Assembly: GCA_002393025.1 (NCBI GenBank)
Contig: DGIE01000005.1
Span: 1 to 22,361, forward strand
Direction: 5' to 3'
Origin: Holosporaceae bacterium UBA3830
GTDB lineage: Bacteria; Pseudomonadota; Alphaproteobacteria; UBA3830
Length of the DNA: 22,361 bases
Made by a program: the position numbers and the translations under genes. Shown here piece by piece: positions 1 to 7,490 of the stretch. The notes beneath the pieces are model-generated. The model was not told where the DNA came from, did not search any database, and saw nothing but the letters and a program-made list of their open reading frames with translations. Each line of letters opens with the position of its first letter. The stretch's first letter is position 1.

Positions 1-545
1 TTTTGCAGAATATTTCGCAAAAACGGACGGATAAGAAAATAACAAAACAAGATATCGCGAATATGCATGCTCTCGCCTGGAAGACTGTTTATCCGGGAGC
101 GAGTATTTTTCGGAAGGATTCGAGTTTTTCGATGGGACATAAACCTGTGACTGAAATCTATTATGTGGAAGGTCTTGGCGACGGAAATGCTTCTTGTAAA
201 TGGCGGATAAGATTAACAATGTACGAAGATCCCAGCAACACCTATTACGAATCGGCCAAAAACAATAAACCAGGAAGTGTCATAAAATTTTTAACCAATA
301 CTTCTCCAGCCAATATTTATCCGACACTCAAAATAGGTCCCGGAGAAAAGAAAATCATCGTTAATGCATTGTTTGAAAGAAAAAATTCCAGCGAATACGG
401 AAATACTTCAGATAAGGTTGCCTTAGGTCTGCGCTTTGTTGATCCTCCGATGCTTAAAAATGGCGAGTGGAGTTATATGTTTCAATCTGTTGTAATTTTC
501 ACACCGAAACAGGGGTTATTTGATTTGGAAAATTATCCGTCGTGA
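1..545 (+). CDS. TadE-like surface/pilus protein, 3' part (copy 1)
   Basis: The open frame runs in from the left edge and stops with TGA at 543-545, so only the C-terminal ~180 residues are visible. The visible start (QNISQKRTDKKIT) lines up with the segment just after the membrane helix in the paralogue at 9087-10002 (QNISQKRTDKRIT). Similarity continues through YPG, the IYxVxGxxxGxASCxWR motif, the NIYPxLKIxxGE block, an ALGLR/ALGLY block, and the C-terminal VVxFxPKxGLF. The paralogue carries a TadE-type N-terminal helix, so this copy probably does too, upstream of the window. The likely role is a minor pseudopilin-type or surface-anchored protein of a Tad-like system. That is inferred from the paralogue only; the C-terminal domain itself is not one I recognise. 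The TTG at position 3 is not a start, because homology extends across it. Confidence 0.75.
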   Translation, partial: LQNISQKRTDKKITKQDIANMHALAWKTVYPGASIFRKDSSFSMGHKPVTEIYYVEGLGDGNASCKWRIRLTMYEDPSNTYYESAKNNKPGSVIKFLTNTSPANIYPTLKIGPGEKKIIVNALFERKNSSEYGNTSDKVALGLRFVDPPMLKNGEWSYMFQSVVIFTPKQGLFDLENYPS

Positions 546-623
546 GACAAAATAGCTCAAGGTAAGCAGATCCTGTCAGCGACCGTGAACAATATATGAA
601 CATTGAGACTTTTTCCATATCTT

Positions 624-662
624 AAAAAACGCGAGAACAAAACAAGGAGATAAGTTCTCGCG
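624..662 (-). terminator. Rho-independent terminator of the permease-def-fmt-uppP-E2-like operon
   Basis: A perfect 9-bp stem (CGCGAGAAC at 630-638 with GTTCTCGCG at 654-662) and a 15-nt loop is followed on the minus strand by six T (the A run at 624-629). It begins 28 bp past the stop codon of the gene ending at 691, so it terminates minus-strand transcription. There is no T run on the plus side, so it is not a bidirectional terminator for the TadE-like gene. Confidence 0.85.
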
Positions 663-690
663 CTGATGATATTACTCGATATTTAACAAT

Positions 691-3600
691 TTACAGTCCC
701 AACAGCTGCCAGCCGGGATTTTCCACATAATTTTTGACATTACTCAGAAATTCAGCAGCCAATTTGGTGTCAGCAACTCGGTGATCGTAAGACAACGAGA
801 TATACAACATCGGTTTTATCTCGACCCCTTCGTCTGTTGCAACAGGACGATTATGCATTTTGTGCACACTCAATGTTGCGACCTGCGGAGGCGTAAGAAT
901 ATCTGTTCCCATGAGAGATCCGTACATTCCTGCGTTTACTACGGTGAAAGTACCATTTGAAACTTCTTCTAAGGACAAAGTTCCTTCAACGGCTCGGCGA
1001 GACAATGTAATCATTTTCTTTTCGATTTCTGCAAAGTTCAATTTATCCGCTTCTCGAATTACCGGTGCGGAAATGCCATCGTTTCCGCAAGTGATTACGG
1101 AAATATCAAAATGATTTTTGTATATAATCTCATCTTCATGCACATGGGCGTTAAATACTTTATAACGTTTTAGCGTTTCTACAGCAGCCATTATAAAGAA
1201 AGGAGTAAACCCGAGACGAGTATTATATTTTTTCGAAAATGCCTCGCCGAAGGCCTTTTCCAGAGAGATAATCGAGGACATATCCACTTCATTAGAAATA
1301 GTCGCGATTACCGAAGAATCGTAAGCATCCTTCATTCTCTCGGAAATTCTTTGTCTGAGAAAATCTATGTTCTCTCTTTGATCATCCGGTGAATAGAAAA
1401 ACTTAGGTTTTCTCCAATTATTTGCATACATTTCCGGAGTACCACCATTGTCTTCCTCTATATTAAGTAATTTTTTCACAAAATCGTCTTCTTTTTCATC
1501 TGTTTTTTTCTTTGAAATTTCTTTATCCATATTTGGATTTTGCAGATCTTTCTGAAGTTCTTGGTTAACACACTGTTCAGTAGTTTTCACTTCTTGTTTT
1601 GCATTTTTTTCTTGAATATCTTTTAGTTCCTGCAATTTCTCTACAATTTCGTTTTGTTTTGCATTTATTCTTTCTTCGATAATTTCTCCAGTGATGTCTC
1701 GGGTCTGGCAGGAGTTTTGAATTTCCTGAATTTTTTTATCGGCATTAACTAAAATCTCATTTTTTACTTCGTCCACCGTTTTACGTATATGATCAGAAAT
1801 ATCTTCGCATACTTTGTCGTAATGATGCTTCATCTCTTCAAGAATTTCATTCTTAAGGTGTAAATCCTGATTTATATTTTCTTTTATCTTTTCTGATAAC
1901 TTCTCCTTGACTTTAGTAGCTTCATCCAAGTGATCTTTAATTTCTTCAGTTAATTTTTCTTTCAATTTGACTGCTTGATCGATACTCTCTTTTATACCTC
2001 CAATTGTTTGATCTTTGCTTTCATTGATTTCTTTCATTGTGTTTTCACGATTTTGATTGATCTCATCCATAATTTTGTTTTTAGTGTCCATAACCTGATC
2101 GATACTTTCTTTTATGCCTCCAATCATTTGATCCTTGCTTTCATTCATTTCTTTCATGGCGTTTTCGCGATTTTGATTGATCTCATCCATAATTTTTTCT
2201 TTTGTATTTATGACTTGATCGATACTTTCTTTCATGCTTTCGGCAATCTTTGCTTTTAAGTCTGAGGACTGTTTGACCTCCTGCTGGCTTTCTGCTAGGA
2301 CCGATTGCATAAGATTATCCATAACTTCTTTGACACTGGCCTTAGTTTTGTTGATCACTTCTTCTCGTATTTCATCGGCGCATATTTTACTTTCAATGAT
2401 GGCTGAAGAGATAATTTCTTCTGCTTTAAGTTGTGATTTTTTGCGAGCATGACGCAGTTCTTCTTTTATCAGCTGTTCAGATTCTTTTTTCGCATGTTTT
2501 CCGGCAGATCTTATAATATCTTTCTTAATTTCGTTGGCCTCTGCTTTGGCTTCTTCAATTGCCTTTTCGATAATTTCTCTGGAAATTTTATCTGCTTCGG
2601 TTTTGGCCTGTTTTTCGGCATATATCAAAGAATTTTGCTTGATAAAATTTGCTTCTTTTTCTGCTTCTTCTTGTGCCTCTTTTTTCATTTTCGATTTGAT
2701 TTCATTCGCTTCATTAATTGCTTCAGCTTTAGCTTCTTCTATCAGTTTTGCTCGAGTGTTTTGTGCTTCCGAAATGGAACCCTGGACGATTTTTTTATGC
2801 ATTTTCCCCGCGTCTTTTGATGCTCTATCTTCGTATTCTTTAAGAATTTTCGCCTTCATCACTTCGCTCTCAGCCAAAGCTGAAACCCTAGCGTCTTCGA
2901 TAATTTTTTCGCGTAGCTTATTTGCTTCATTTTGCGCTCGCAATTCTGCGTCTTTGAGAATGCTTCTGAATTCCTTTTCCGCCTGCTCTGTAAAACTTGT
3001 AACTATGCTCTTTTTCCCTTCTGAGGAATCCTTTGTTTCTTCCTCTTTTTCTACTTCTTTCCCCAGCGTTTTATCGAGTATTAGATTTTCATCCATTAAA
3101 TCATTTTCTTCATCAATAATGTCATCAATTGTTTCCGCAACCAGATCATTGGACTGGTTATCTGATGAAACCGATAATGTGTATTCTTCAGGCTCTTTTT
3201 CTGCTGTTTCTTCTTTTTTCACTTCGTTTTGAGGGACTTTCCTGGTGTTTTGTTCTGCTTCACGTTGTGCGCGCATTTTTTCAATTTCGTCCGCACTTAT
3301 TTTCCCATCTTCCATGTCACGTAGAGCTTGACGCCTTTCCGCACGCGAGGCGGCAGCGGCTTCCCTTGCAATGGACTCTTGCTCTGTCGACACTTCATTT
3401 TTATCTTGTACAAGATTGGCTACATCTGTTTTTTGTTCTTGTATTTCCTTTTGTTCATTCTCGGTATCTGGTGAGACATGGATATTTTTTAGTTCTTCTT
3501 TTATAGTTTCTCGAAGATTTTCTGTCGATAATGGAGTTGGTTTTTCCACATCAACCTCTATGACGGCAACCTTTGATCCTTGAGGAACGATGTCTCCTTC

Positions 3601-3786
3601 TTTTGCTATTATTTTAGAAAGAAAACAGTCATATCCAGATGTAATACCGCAGGCAATTGTCGAAGTTTCCGATTCTGCTATAACTTCCCCTTTGGCTATT
3701 TTATCTCCTACTTTCTTGTACCATGTCGAAATTAAAACTTCTTCACCACTTTCGTCGAAATTTGGTATTATTACATCTACATACAT
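691..3786 (-). CDS. Chimeric OdhB-like protein: degenerate lipoyl domain, giant coiled coil, acyltransferase core
   Basis: Residues 1-80 match the lipoyl domain of 2-oxoglutarate dehydrogenase E2 (VIIPNFDESG, WYKKVGD, AKEGDIV), but the lipoyl-lysine motif ETDKV reads ETSTI (40-44) with Thr43 in place of Lys, so it cannot be lipoylated there. Residues ~85-790 are Glu/Lys/Ala-rich coiled coil, including two 40-residue tandem repeats. No peripheral subunit-binding domain is recognisable. Residues 803-1031 are an E2 catalytic domain closest in pattern to OdhB: RISERM, NEVDMS, RLGFTPFF, GTFTVVNAG, GSLMGTDILTPPQ, and SYDHRVADT with His1002 and Asp1006 kept but the usual DG changed to DT. Normal OdhB has about 400 residues. 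It is the last gene of the def-fmt-uppP operon, 72 bp after uppP, with AGGA 9 bp before the ATG. Transacylase activity without a lipoyl arm is doubtful; a structural or scaffold role is an inference. A canonical OdhB is presumably elsewhere. Confidence 0.85.
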   Translation of the reverse strand: MYVDVIIPNFDESGEEVLISTWYKKVGDKIAKGEVIAESETSTIACGITSGYDCFLSKIIAKEGDIVPQGSKVAVIEVDVEKPTPLSTENLRETIKEELKNIHVSPDTENEQKEIQEQKTDVANLVQDKNEVSTEQESIAREAAAASRAERRQALRDMEDGKISADEIEKMRAQREAEQNTRKVPQNEVKKEETAEKEPEEYTLSVSSDNQSNDLVAETIDDIIDEENDLMDENLILDKTLGKEVEKEEETKDSSEGKKSIVTSFTEQAEKEFRSILKDAELRAQNEANKLREKIIEDARVSALAESEVMKAKILKEYEDRASKDAGKMHKKIVQGSISEAQNTRAKLIEEAKAEAINEANEIKSKMKKEAQEEAEKEANFIKQNSLIYAEKQAKTEADKISREIIEKAIEEAKAEANEIKKDIIRSAGKHAKKESEQLIKEELRHARKKSQLKAEEIISSAIIESKICADEIREEVINKTKASVKEVMDNLMQSVLAESQQEVKQSSDLKAKIAESMKESIDQVINTKEKIMDEINQNRENAMKEMNESKDQMIGGIKESIDQVMDTKNKIMDEINQNRENTMKEINESKDQTIGGIKESIDQAVKLKEKLTEEIKDHLDEATKVKEKLSEKIKENINQDLHLKNEILEEMKHHYDKVCEDISDHIRKTVDEVKNEILVNADKKIQEIQNSCQTRDITGEIIEERINAKQNEIVEKLQELKDIQEKNAKQEVKTTEQCVNQELQKDLQNPNMDKEISKKKTDEKEDDFVKKLLNIEEDNGGTPEMYANNWRKPKFFYSPDDQRENIDFLRQRISERMKDAYDSSVIATISNEVDMSSIISLEKAFGEAFSKKYNTRLGFTPFFIMAAVETLKRYKVFNAHVHEDEIIYKNHFDISVITCGNDGISAPVIREADKLNFAEIEKKMITLSRRAVEGTLSLEEVSNGTFTVVNAGMYGSLMGTDILTPPQVATLSVHKMHNRPVATDEGVEIKPMLYISLSYDHRVADTKLAAEFLSNVKNYVENPGWQLLGL
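1977..2236 (-). repeat. 120-bp tandem repeat within the coiled-coil gene
   Basis: Two near-identical 120-bp units (1977-2096 and 2097-2216) plus the first ~20 bp of a third (from 2217) encode the 40-residue unit that begins KESIDQV and contains KIMDEINQNREN and ESKDQ. Each unit begins, on the plus strand, at a GATCGATACT sequence spaced exactly 120 bp apart. The close DNA identity points to recent duplication and to possible length variation of the coiled coil. Confidence 0.85.
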
Positions 3787-3858
3787 ATCTCGTCATCCTG
3801 ATAACCTACTGATAGTTAATCACATAAATCTTTATGTTAAGTTAATTTTCTCAGAAAA

Positions 3859-4632
3859 TTAAAGGAACCAGATGAAAATGCCGAAAATTATTCGGTAAAT
3901 GATGATTAGAGTAAAGGTATGTTTTTTCAAAAATCTGTTTACAATGAAAAGAGAAACAATCCCGAAAACGAAGGCTGAAGTAATCCCGGCCGTTGCGGTA
4001 TTAAACTCAATTGTGTGTTTTGTAAATATTTTCAACAATTTCAAACAGCACGCACCTGCAACAGGAAAAATCGAAAGTAGCATTGAGAATTTGAAACTTT
4101 CTCGACGACCATATCCCAAATATCGACACATCGATAAGCAAATTCCGAGGCGACTGACTCCTGGCAAATACGAAAGCATTTGTGCAATGCCGACTTTTAT
4201 GCCGTCTTTTAGTGAAAATTCCTTCTTGTTCACAGGTTTTTGGTCACACCAATATAATATCACACCAAATACGATTAAATTGATAGCGGACAGTTTTGCA
4301 GACGCAACTTTTATCTCTAAAAATTCGAGAATTCCAAAAAGAATAATTGTCGGAAGATTTGCCAGCAGAATTATCAGGAAAAAATCTCGGTTTTTAGATT
4401 TTTTGTTGCAAATAAAATTCAGTCCGCCGAAAAAAATTTTCATAAAATCTCGAAAAAAATACGCAATCAAAGCCAGCAAGGTTCCGAGATTCAGCAGGAT
4501 ATCAAAATCTCTTCCGAAATGATGCAGCGAAAATATTTTTTTGCATAAAGCAGTATGAGCTGTTGAACTTACCGGAAGAAATTCCGTAATTCCTTGAACT
4601 GCCCCTAAAATAATCGAATCTGATAAATACAC
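3859..4632 (-). CDS. uppP: Undecaprenyl-diphosphate phosphatase
   Basis: This is the integral membrane enzyme (BacA/UppP family) that dephosphorylates undecaprenyl diphosphate to recycle the lipid carrier for peptidoglycan and other envelope polymers. The first active-site motif is intact (QGITEFLPVSSTAH, residues 13-26). The second motif, usually PGxSRSGxT, reads PGVSRLGIC (157-165): the arginine is kept, but the following Ser is Leu and the Thr is Cys. At 257 residues it is near family length and about eight hydrophobic segments are visible. The start is GTG at 4632, abutting the fmt stop codon (TAAGTG), with a weak GAGAAAG upstream, which suggests translational coupling. A perfect 9-bp inverted repeat (3842-3862) overlaps the stop codon. 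The motif changes could lower activity or simply be lineage drift. Confidence 0.9.
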   Translation of the reverse strand: MYLSDSIILGAVQGITEFLPVSSTAHTALCKKIFSLHHFGRDFDILLNLGTLLALIAYFFRDFMKIFFGGLNFICNKKSKNRDFFLIILLANLPTIILFGILEFLEIKVASAKLSAINLIVFGVILYWCDQKPVNKKEFSLKDGIKVGIAQMLSYLPGVSRLGICLSMCRYLGYGRRESFKFSMLLSIFPVAGACCLKLLKIFTKHTIEFNTATAGITSAFVFGIVSLFIVNRFLKKHTFTLIIIYRIIFGIFIWFL

Positions 4633-5520
4633 TTACTTTCTCAAATATCCTCGGCGAAAATCACGACCTGACATTGGCTTTTTGCCTTCCGGCTGAACAA
4701 TTTTCGCAACCCAATTTCCGTCCGAAGATTCGAAAACCAAATCATCTTTACAATTTTCGCAATTTTTTACCAGTGAAGCATCCAAAACTTTGAGTCGTTT
4801 GCCGTTCAGCTCCGTCCAAGCCCCCGGAGCAGGCGCAAAAGCTTTTACTTTTCTTACGATTTCAACCGCGCCGTCAGATAAATCAAACTTCGCCACTTTT
4901 TTATCAATTTTGTGGGCGTAGCAAGCTCCTTCTTTCAATTGCTTGGTGGCTTTTTTTAAAGACATGTCTAAATCCAACAAGGTTTCTTCGATCATTTCAG
5001 CGCCTAAATGGGCTAGGACTTCCGACAATTGCAGATAATTCATTTCTTCATCGATTTTAACCGATCTCATTGAAATTACATCACCAGTATCTAGCCCTGC
5101 ATCCATTTTCATGATTGAAATGCCTGTTTCATCATCGCCGGCAAGAATTGCTCGTTGAATCGGAGCAGCTCCACGCCATCTCGGAAGTAATGACGCATGT
5201 ATATTAATAAAAGTAACTATATCCAGTATGACTTGCGGAATTATCAATCCATATGCTGACACTACCGCGACATCTGGCTTGAGACCAGCGAAAATCTCCA
5301 GCTGCAACCCATCTTGGAAAGTTTTCGGAGTATAAACGGGAATATTTTTTGATTCCGCAAATTCATGAACGATAGTTTTCGTTAATTTATAATGACGTCC
5401 TACCGGCTTTGGTTCACGGGTATAGACCGCTACAATGTTAAATCTATCTTCATATAATTTTTTCAACGAGGCCAACGAAAATTCCGTCGACCCCATGAAA
5501 ATCAGGCGCTTATTCCTCAT
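4633..5520 (-). CDS. fmt: Methionyl-tRNA formyltransferase
   Basis: Transfers a formyl group from 10-formyltetrahydrofolate to initiator Met-tRNA. The N-terminal formyltransferase domain shows FMGSTEFSLASL at the start, SAYGLIIP (88-95), the catalytic signature NIHASLLPRWRGAAPIQRAI (106-125) with Asn106 and His108, and LDTGDV with Asp144. The C-terminal OB-like tRNA-binding domain contains KVKAFAPAPGAWT and ends near GRDFRRGYLR. Its 295 residues are slightly shorter than the usual ~310. The ATG overlaps the def stop by 11 bp (ATGAGGAATAA). The purine-rich GAGG sits directly against the ATG, so translation probably depends on coupling with def. The def-fmt pairing is the classic bacterial arrangement. 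Confidence 0.96.
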   Translation of the reverse strand: MRNKRLIFMGSTEFSLASLKKLYEDRFNIVAVYTREPKPVGRHYKLTKTIVHEFAESKNIPVYTPKTFQDGLQLEIFAGLKPDVAVVSAYGLIIPQVILDIVTFINIHASLLPRWRGAAPIQRAILAGDDETGISIMKMDAGLDTGDVISMRSVKIDEEMNYLQLSEVLAHLGAEMIEETLLDLDMSLKKATKQLKEGACYAHKIDKKVAKFDLSDGAVEIVRKVKAFAPAPGAWTELNGKRLKVLDASLVKNCENCKDDLVFESSDGNWVAKIVQPEGKKPMSGRDFRRGYLRK

Positions 5521-6034
5521 CCTCTGTTGTCTCTTTTTCTGATTTTTCTTTTTGCAATTTTTTGAATTTAGAAAGGAATCTTCCTCTTTTTAAACGACTC
5601 AAATGATCGATGTATAATTTTCCGTTTAAGTGGTCTAATTCATGTTGAAAACAACAAGCTAAAAATCCTTCTCCATCAACAATCTGCTTTTCGAAATTTG
5701 TGTCATAATATTCGACCCGAACCCTTTCGTGGCGAACGACAGTATCTCTCAATCCGGGCAAAGACAGACACCCCTCTTTTGAATCAACTAATTCTTCCGA
5801 TTTCCACACAATTTTCGGATTAATCATCTTATACAATGTTGCGGGATCTTCGCGAACATCAATTACAACGAGCTTTTTCAAAACCCCGACCTGCGGAGCT
5901 GCCAATCCGGCACCTTCCCACTCGTAGAGTTTTTTGCTCATCTCCTCTAGAATCGGGAGAACGCTCGTGTCTCCAATCTCAACATCTGCACACTTCTGAG
6001 CCAAAATAGGATCAGGGTAAACTTTCAATTCCAC
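5510..6034 (-). CDS. def: Peptide deformylase
   Basis: This metalloenzyme removes the N-formyl group from nascent proteins. All three family motifs are present: GAGLAAPQVG (41-50), EGCLSLPG (87-94) with the metal ligand Cys89, and QHELDHLNG (130-138) with the HExxH metal/catalytic residues His131, Glu132 and His135. Length is 174 residues, normal for type I enzymes. The start is GTG at 6034 with AGGAG seven bases upstream. The highly charged C-terminal tail (KEKSEKETTEDEE) is longer in acidic residues than usual, and its last codons overlap fmt. It lies 21 bp after the permease gene, so all are probably on one transcript. Confidence 0.96.
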   Translation of the reverse strand: MELKVYPDPILAQKCADVEIGDTSVLPILEEMSKKLYEWEGAGLAAPQVGVLKKLVVIDVREDPATLYKMINPKIVWKSEELVDSKEGCLSLPGLRDTVVRHERVRVEYYDTNFEKQIVDGEGFLACCFQHELDHLNGKLYIDHLSRLKRGRFLSKFKKLQKEKSEKETTEDEE

Positions 6035-6055
6035 AGTGAATCTCCTAAGCTGATA

Positions 6056-7345
6056 CTAATATAATGTCTTTTTCCTGACAAAACAATAAAAAGGCACGCT
6101 AATCAAGAAAATCAGAAAGCAAAGACATACCAACTCTTTTCCTGCTCCGATGATGGAAATAAAACAGTATATAAATGCGATGATTCCGATAATTGGCATG
6201 CAAAATTTTTCAGGATTCGATAATTCATCTTTTTTCATCACTGCCAGATAACCATAGGCTATGACGGAATAAAAATACGGAAGTAACATCGCCAGTACGG
6301 AAATATCAATTAGTAAACGCAGATTTTCAACCAATGATTCTTGATAAGTCAGAATAAACATTATCGACATCAAAATACTTCCGATCACAACTCCATACGG
6401 AACGTCATTTTTATTTTTCTTCAAAAATATCTCAGGAAATAATCCTTCTTTTGCTGCAGCGTAAGGCACTTGCCCTTGGATTAAAATCCATCCGTTTAGA
6501 GATCCAGCCAGTCCGATAATTCCCGTGATTATCATAAATAAGTATCCCGGATATCCGAAAATCTTTGCCGCCGAATCTACGTATGGAGCAGCCGACTTAA
6601 TCAATTCTGCTTGCGGCATTACTCCTGTGATGACAATCGTTCCCATGATATAAACCGCTGCTGTGATCAGTACTCCAGCAATCGTTGCAATAGGAATTGT
6701 TTTTTCGGGAGTACGAACATCTTCCGACGGAATAGTCGCTGATTCTAATCCGATAAATGCCCAAAGCAGCACAGTTGACATACTTCCCAGCGATGACCAG
6801 TCACACTTTTCGAAAGTAAACACTCTCGAAAAATCTGCATAAAAAATTCCAACAGCAGCAATAAGTACCAGAGGAACAACCTTTATTAGAAATACAATGA
6901 TCCCAACGAAAGTCGTTTCTTTCAGTCCTCTAATGTTGAAGTAAGTAAAAAGCCAGATCATACTCAATCCGAAAATCATAGAATAGGTTGAGTTACCGAC
7001 AAATTCCGGAGCGAAAACAGATATGTATTGTAATGTTCCGACTAAAAGTGAAACACTTCCGCACCAAGAACTGATCCAGTATCCCCACGCCATCTGAAAT
7101 CCGACAAAATCTCCAAATACGTGCTTAACATATGTGTAAGGCCCTCCAGAATTCGGAATCCAAATCGCTAATTTCGAAAAAGCCAACGCCAAAGCGAGAG
7201 CTCCAATTGTAGTTAAAATCCAACCGATCAAAGACATTTGCCCGTAAGGTGCTAATAACGCTGGAGCCACTAAAATACCGGATCCGATCATATTTCCGGC
7301 TACCAGTGCAGTTGCTCGAAATGGTCCGATCTTAAATTTGTCCAT
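6056..7345 (-). CDS. APC-family amino acid/polyamine permease, AdiC/PotE-like
   Basis: This 429-residue membrane transporter has about 12 hydrophobic helices. The substrate-binding glycine motif GNMIGSGI (17-24) in TM1, GGPYTYVKHVFG, WAFIGLESATIP (the TM6 region) and PIATIAGVLI match the basic amino acid/polyamine antiporter branch typified by AdiC, PotE and CadB. The substrate is likely an amino acid or its decarboxylation product exchanged with the host or medium; the exact one cannot be read from sequence. The frame extends upstream to a TTG at 7366, but that has no ribosome binding site, while the ATG at 7345 is preceded by GGA at a workable distance and starts at the usual family point (MDKFKIGPFRAT). 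It is first in the operon leading to def-fmt-uppP and is divergent from the secreted helical protein gene, with a 145-bp shared upstream region. Confidence 0.9.
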   Translation of the reverse strand: MDKFKIGPFRATALVAGNMIGSGILVAPALLAPYGQMSLIGWILTTIGALALALAFSKLAIWIPNSGGPYTYVKHVFGDFVGFQMAWGYWISSWCGSVSLLVGTLQYISVFAPEFVGNSTYSMIFGLSMIWLFTYFNIRGLKETTFVGIIVFLIKVVPLVLIAAVGIFYADFSRVFTFEKCDWSSLGSMSTVLLWAFIGLESATIPSEDVRTPEKTIPIATIAGVLITAAVYIMGTIVITGVMPQAELIKSAAPYVDSAAKIFGYPGYLFMIITGIIGLAGSLNGWILIQGQVPYAAAKEGLFPEIFLKKNKNDVPYGVVIGSILMSIMFILTYQESLVENLRLLIDISVLAMLLPYFYSVIAYGYLAVMKKDELSNPEKFCMPIIGIIAFIYCFISIIGAGKELVCLCFLIFLISVPFYCFVRKKTLY

Positions 7346-7490
7346 ATCTTTATCCAATACACTCAATTATGAGACATCAACTCGCAATTTAATCACGAGA
7401 TATAAATTAAATCAAGGAATCTTCATTTTGTTAACTAAATTTCAACTTGTGCCTCTTATAATAATTATAAAGTTAGTATGGATGTTGGAA

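Noticed and set aside
1977..2236. Regular spacing of 120 bp considered as a CRISPR-like array
   Set aside because: Units are contiguous coding repeats without spacers and keep the reading frame of a coiled coil.
2234..3232. Long plus-strand frames opposite the coiled-coil gene, with Ser/Phe-rich or transmembrane-looking translations
   Set aside because: They are antisense images of Glu/Lys/Ala-rich codons; no start signals and no independent conservation pattern.
3842..3862. Perfect 9-bp inverted repeat at the end of uppP as a terminator
   Set aside because: No T run follows on the minus strand, and the next gene of the operon starts 72 bp on; at most a processing or attenuation site.
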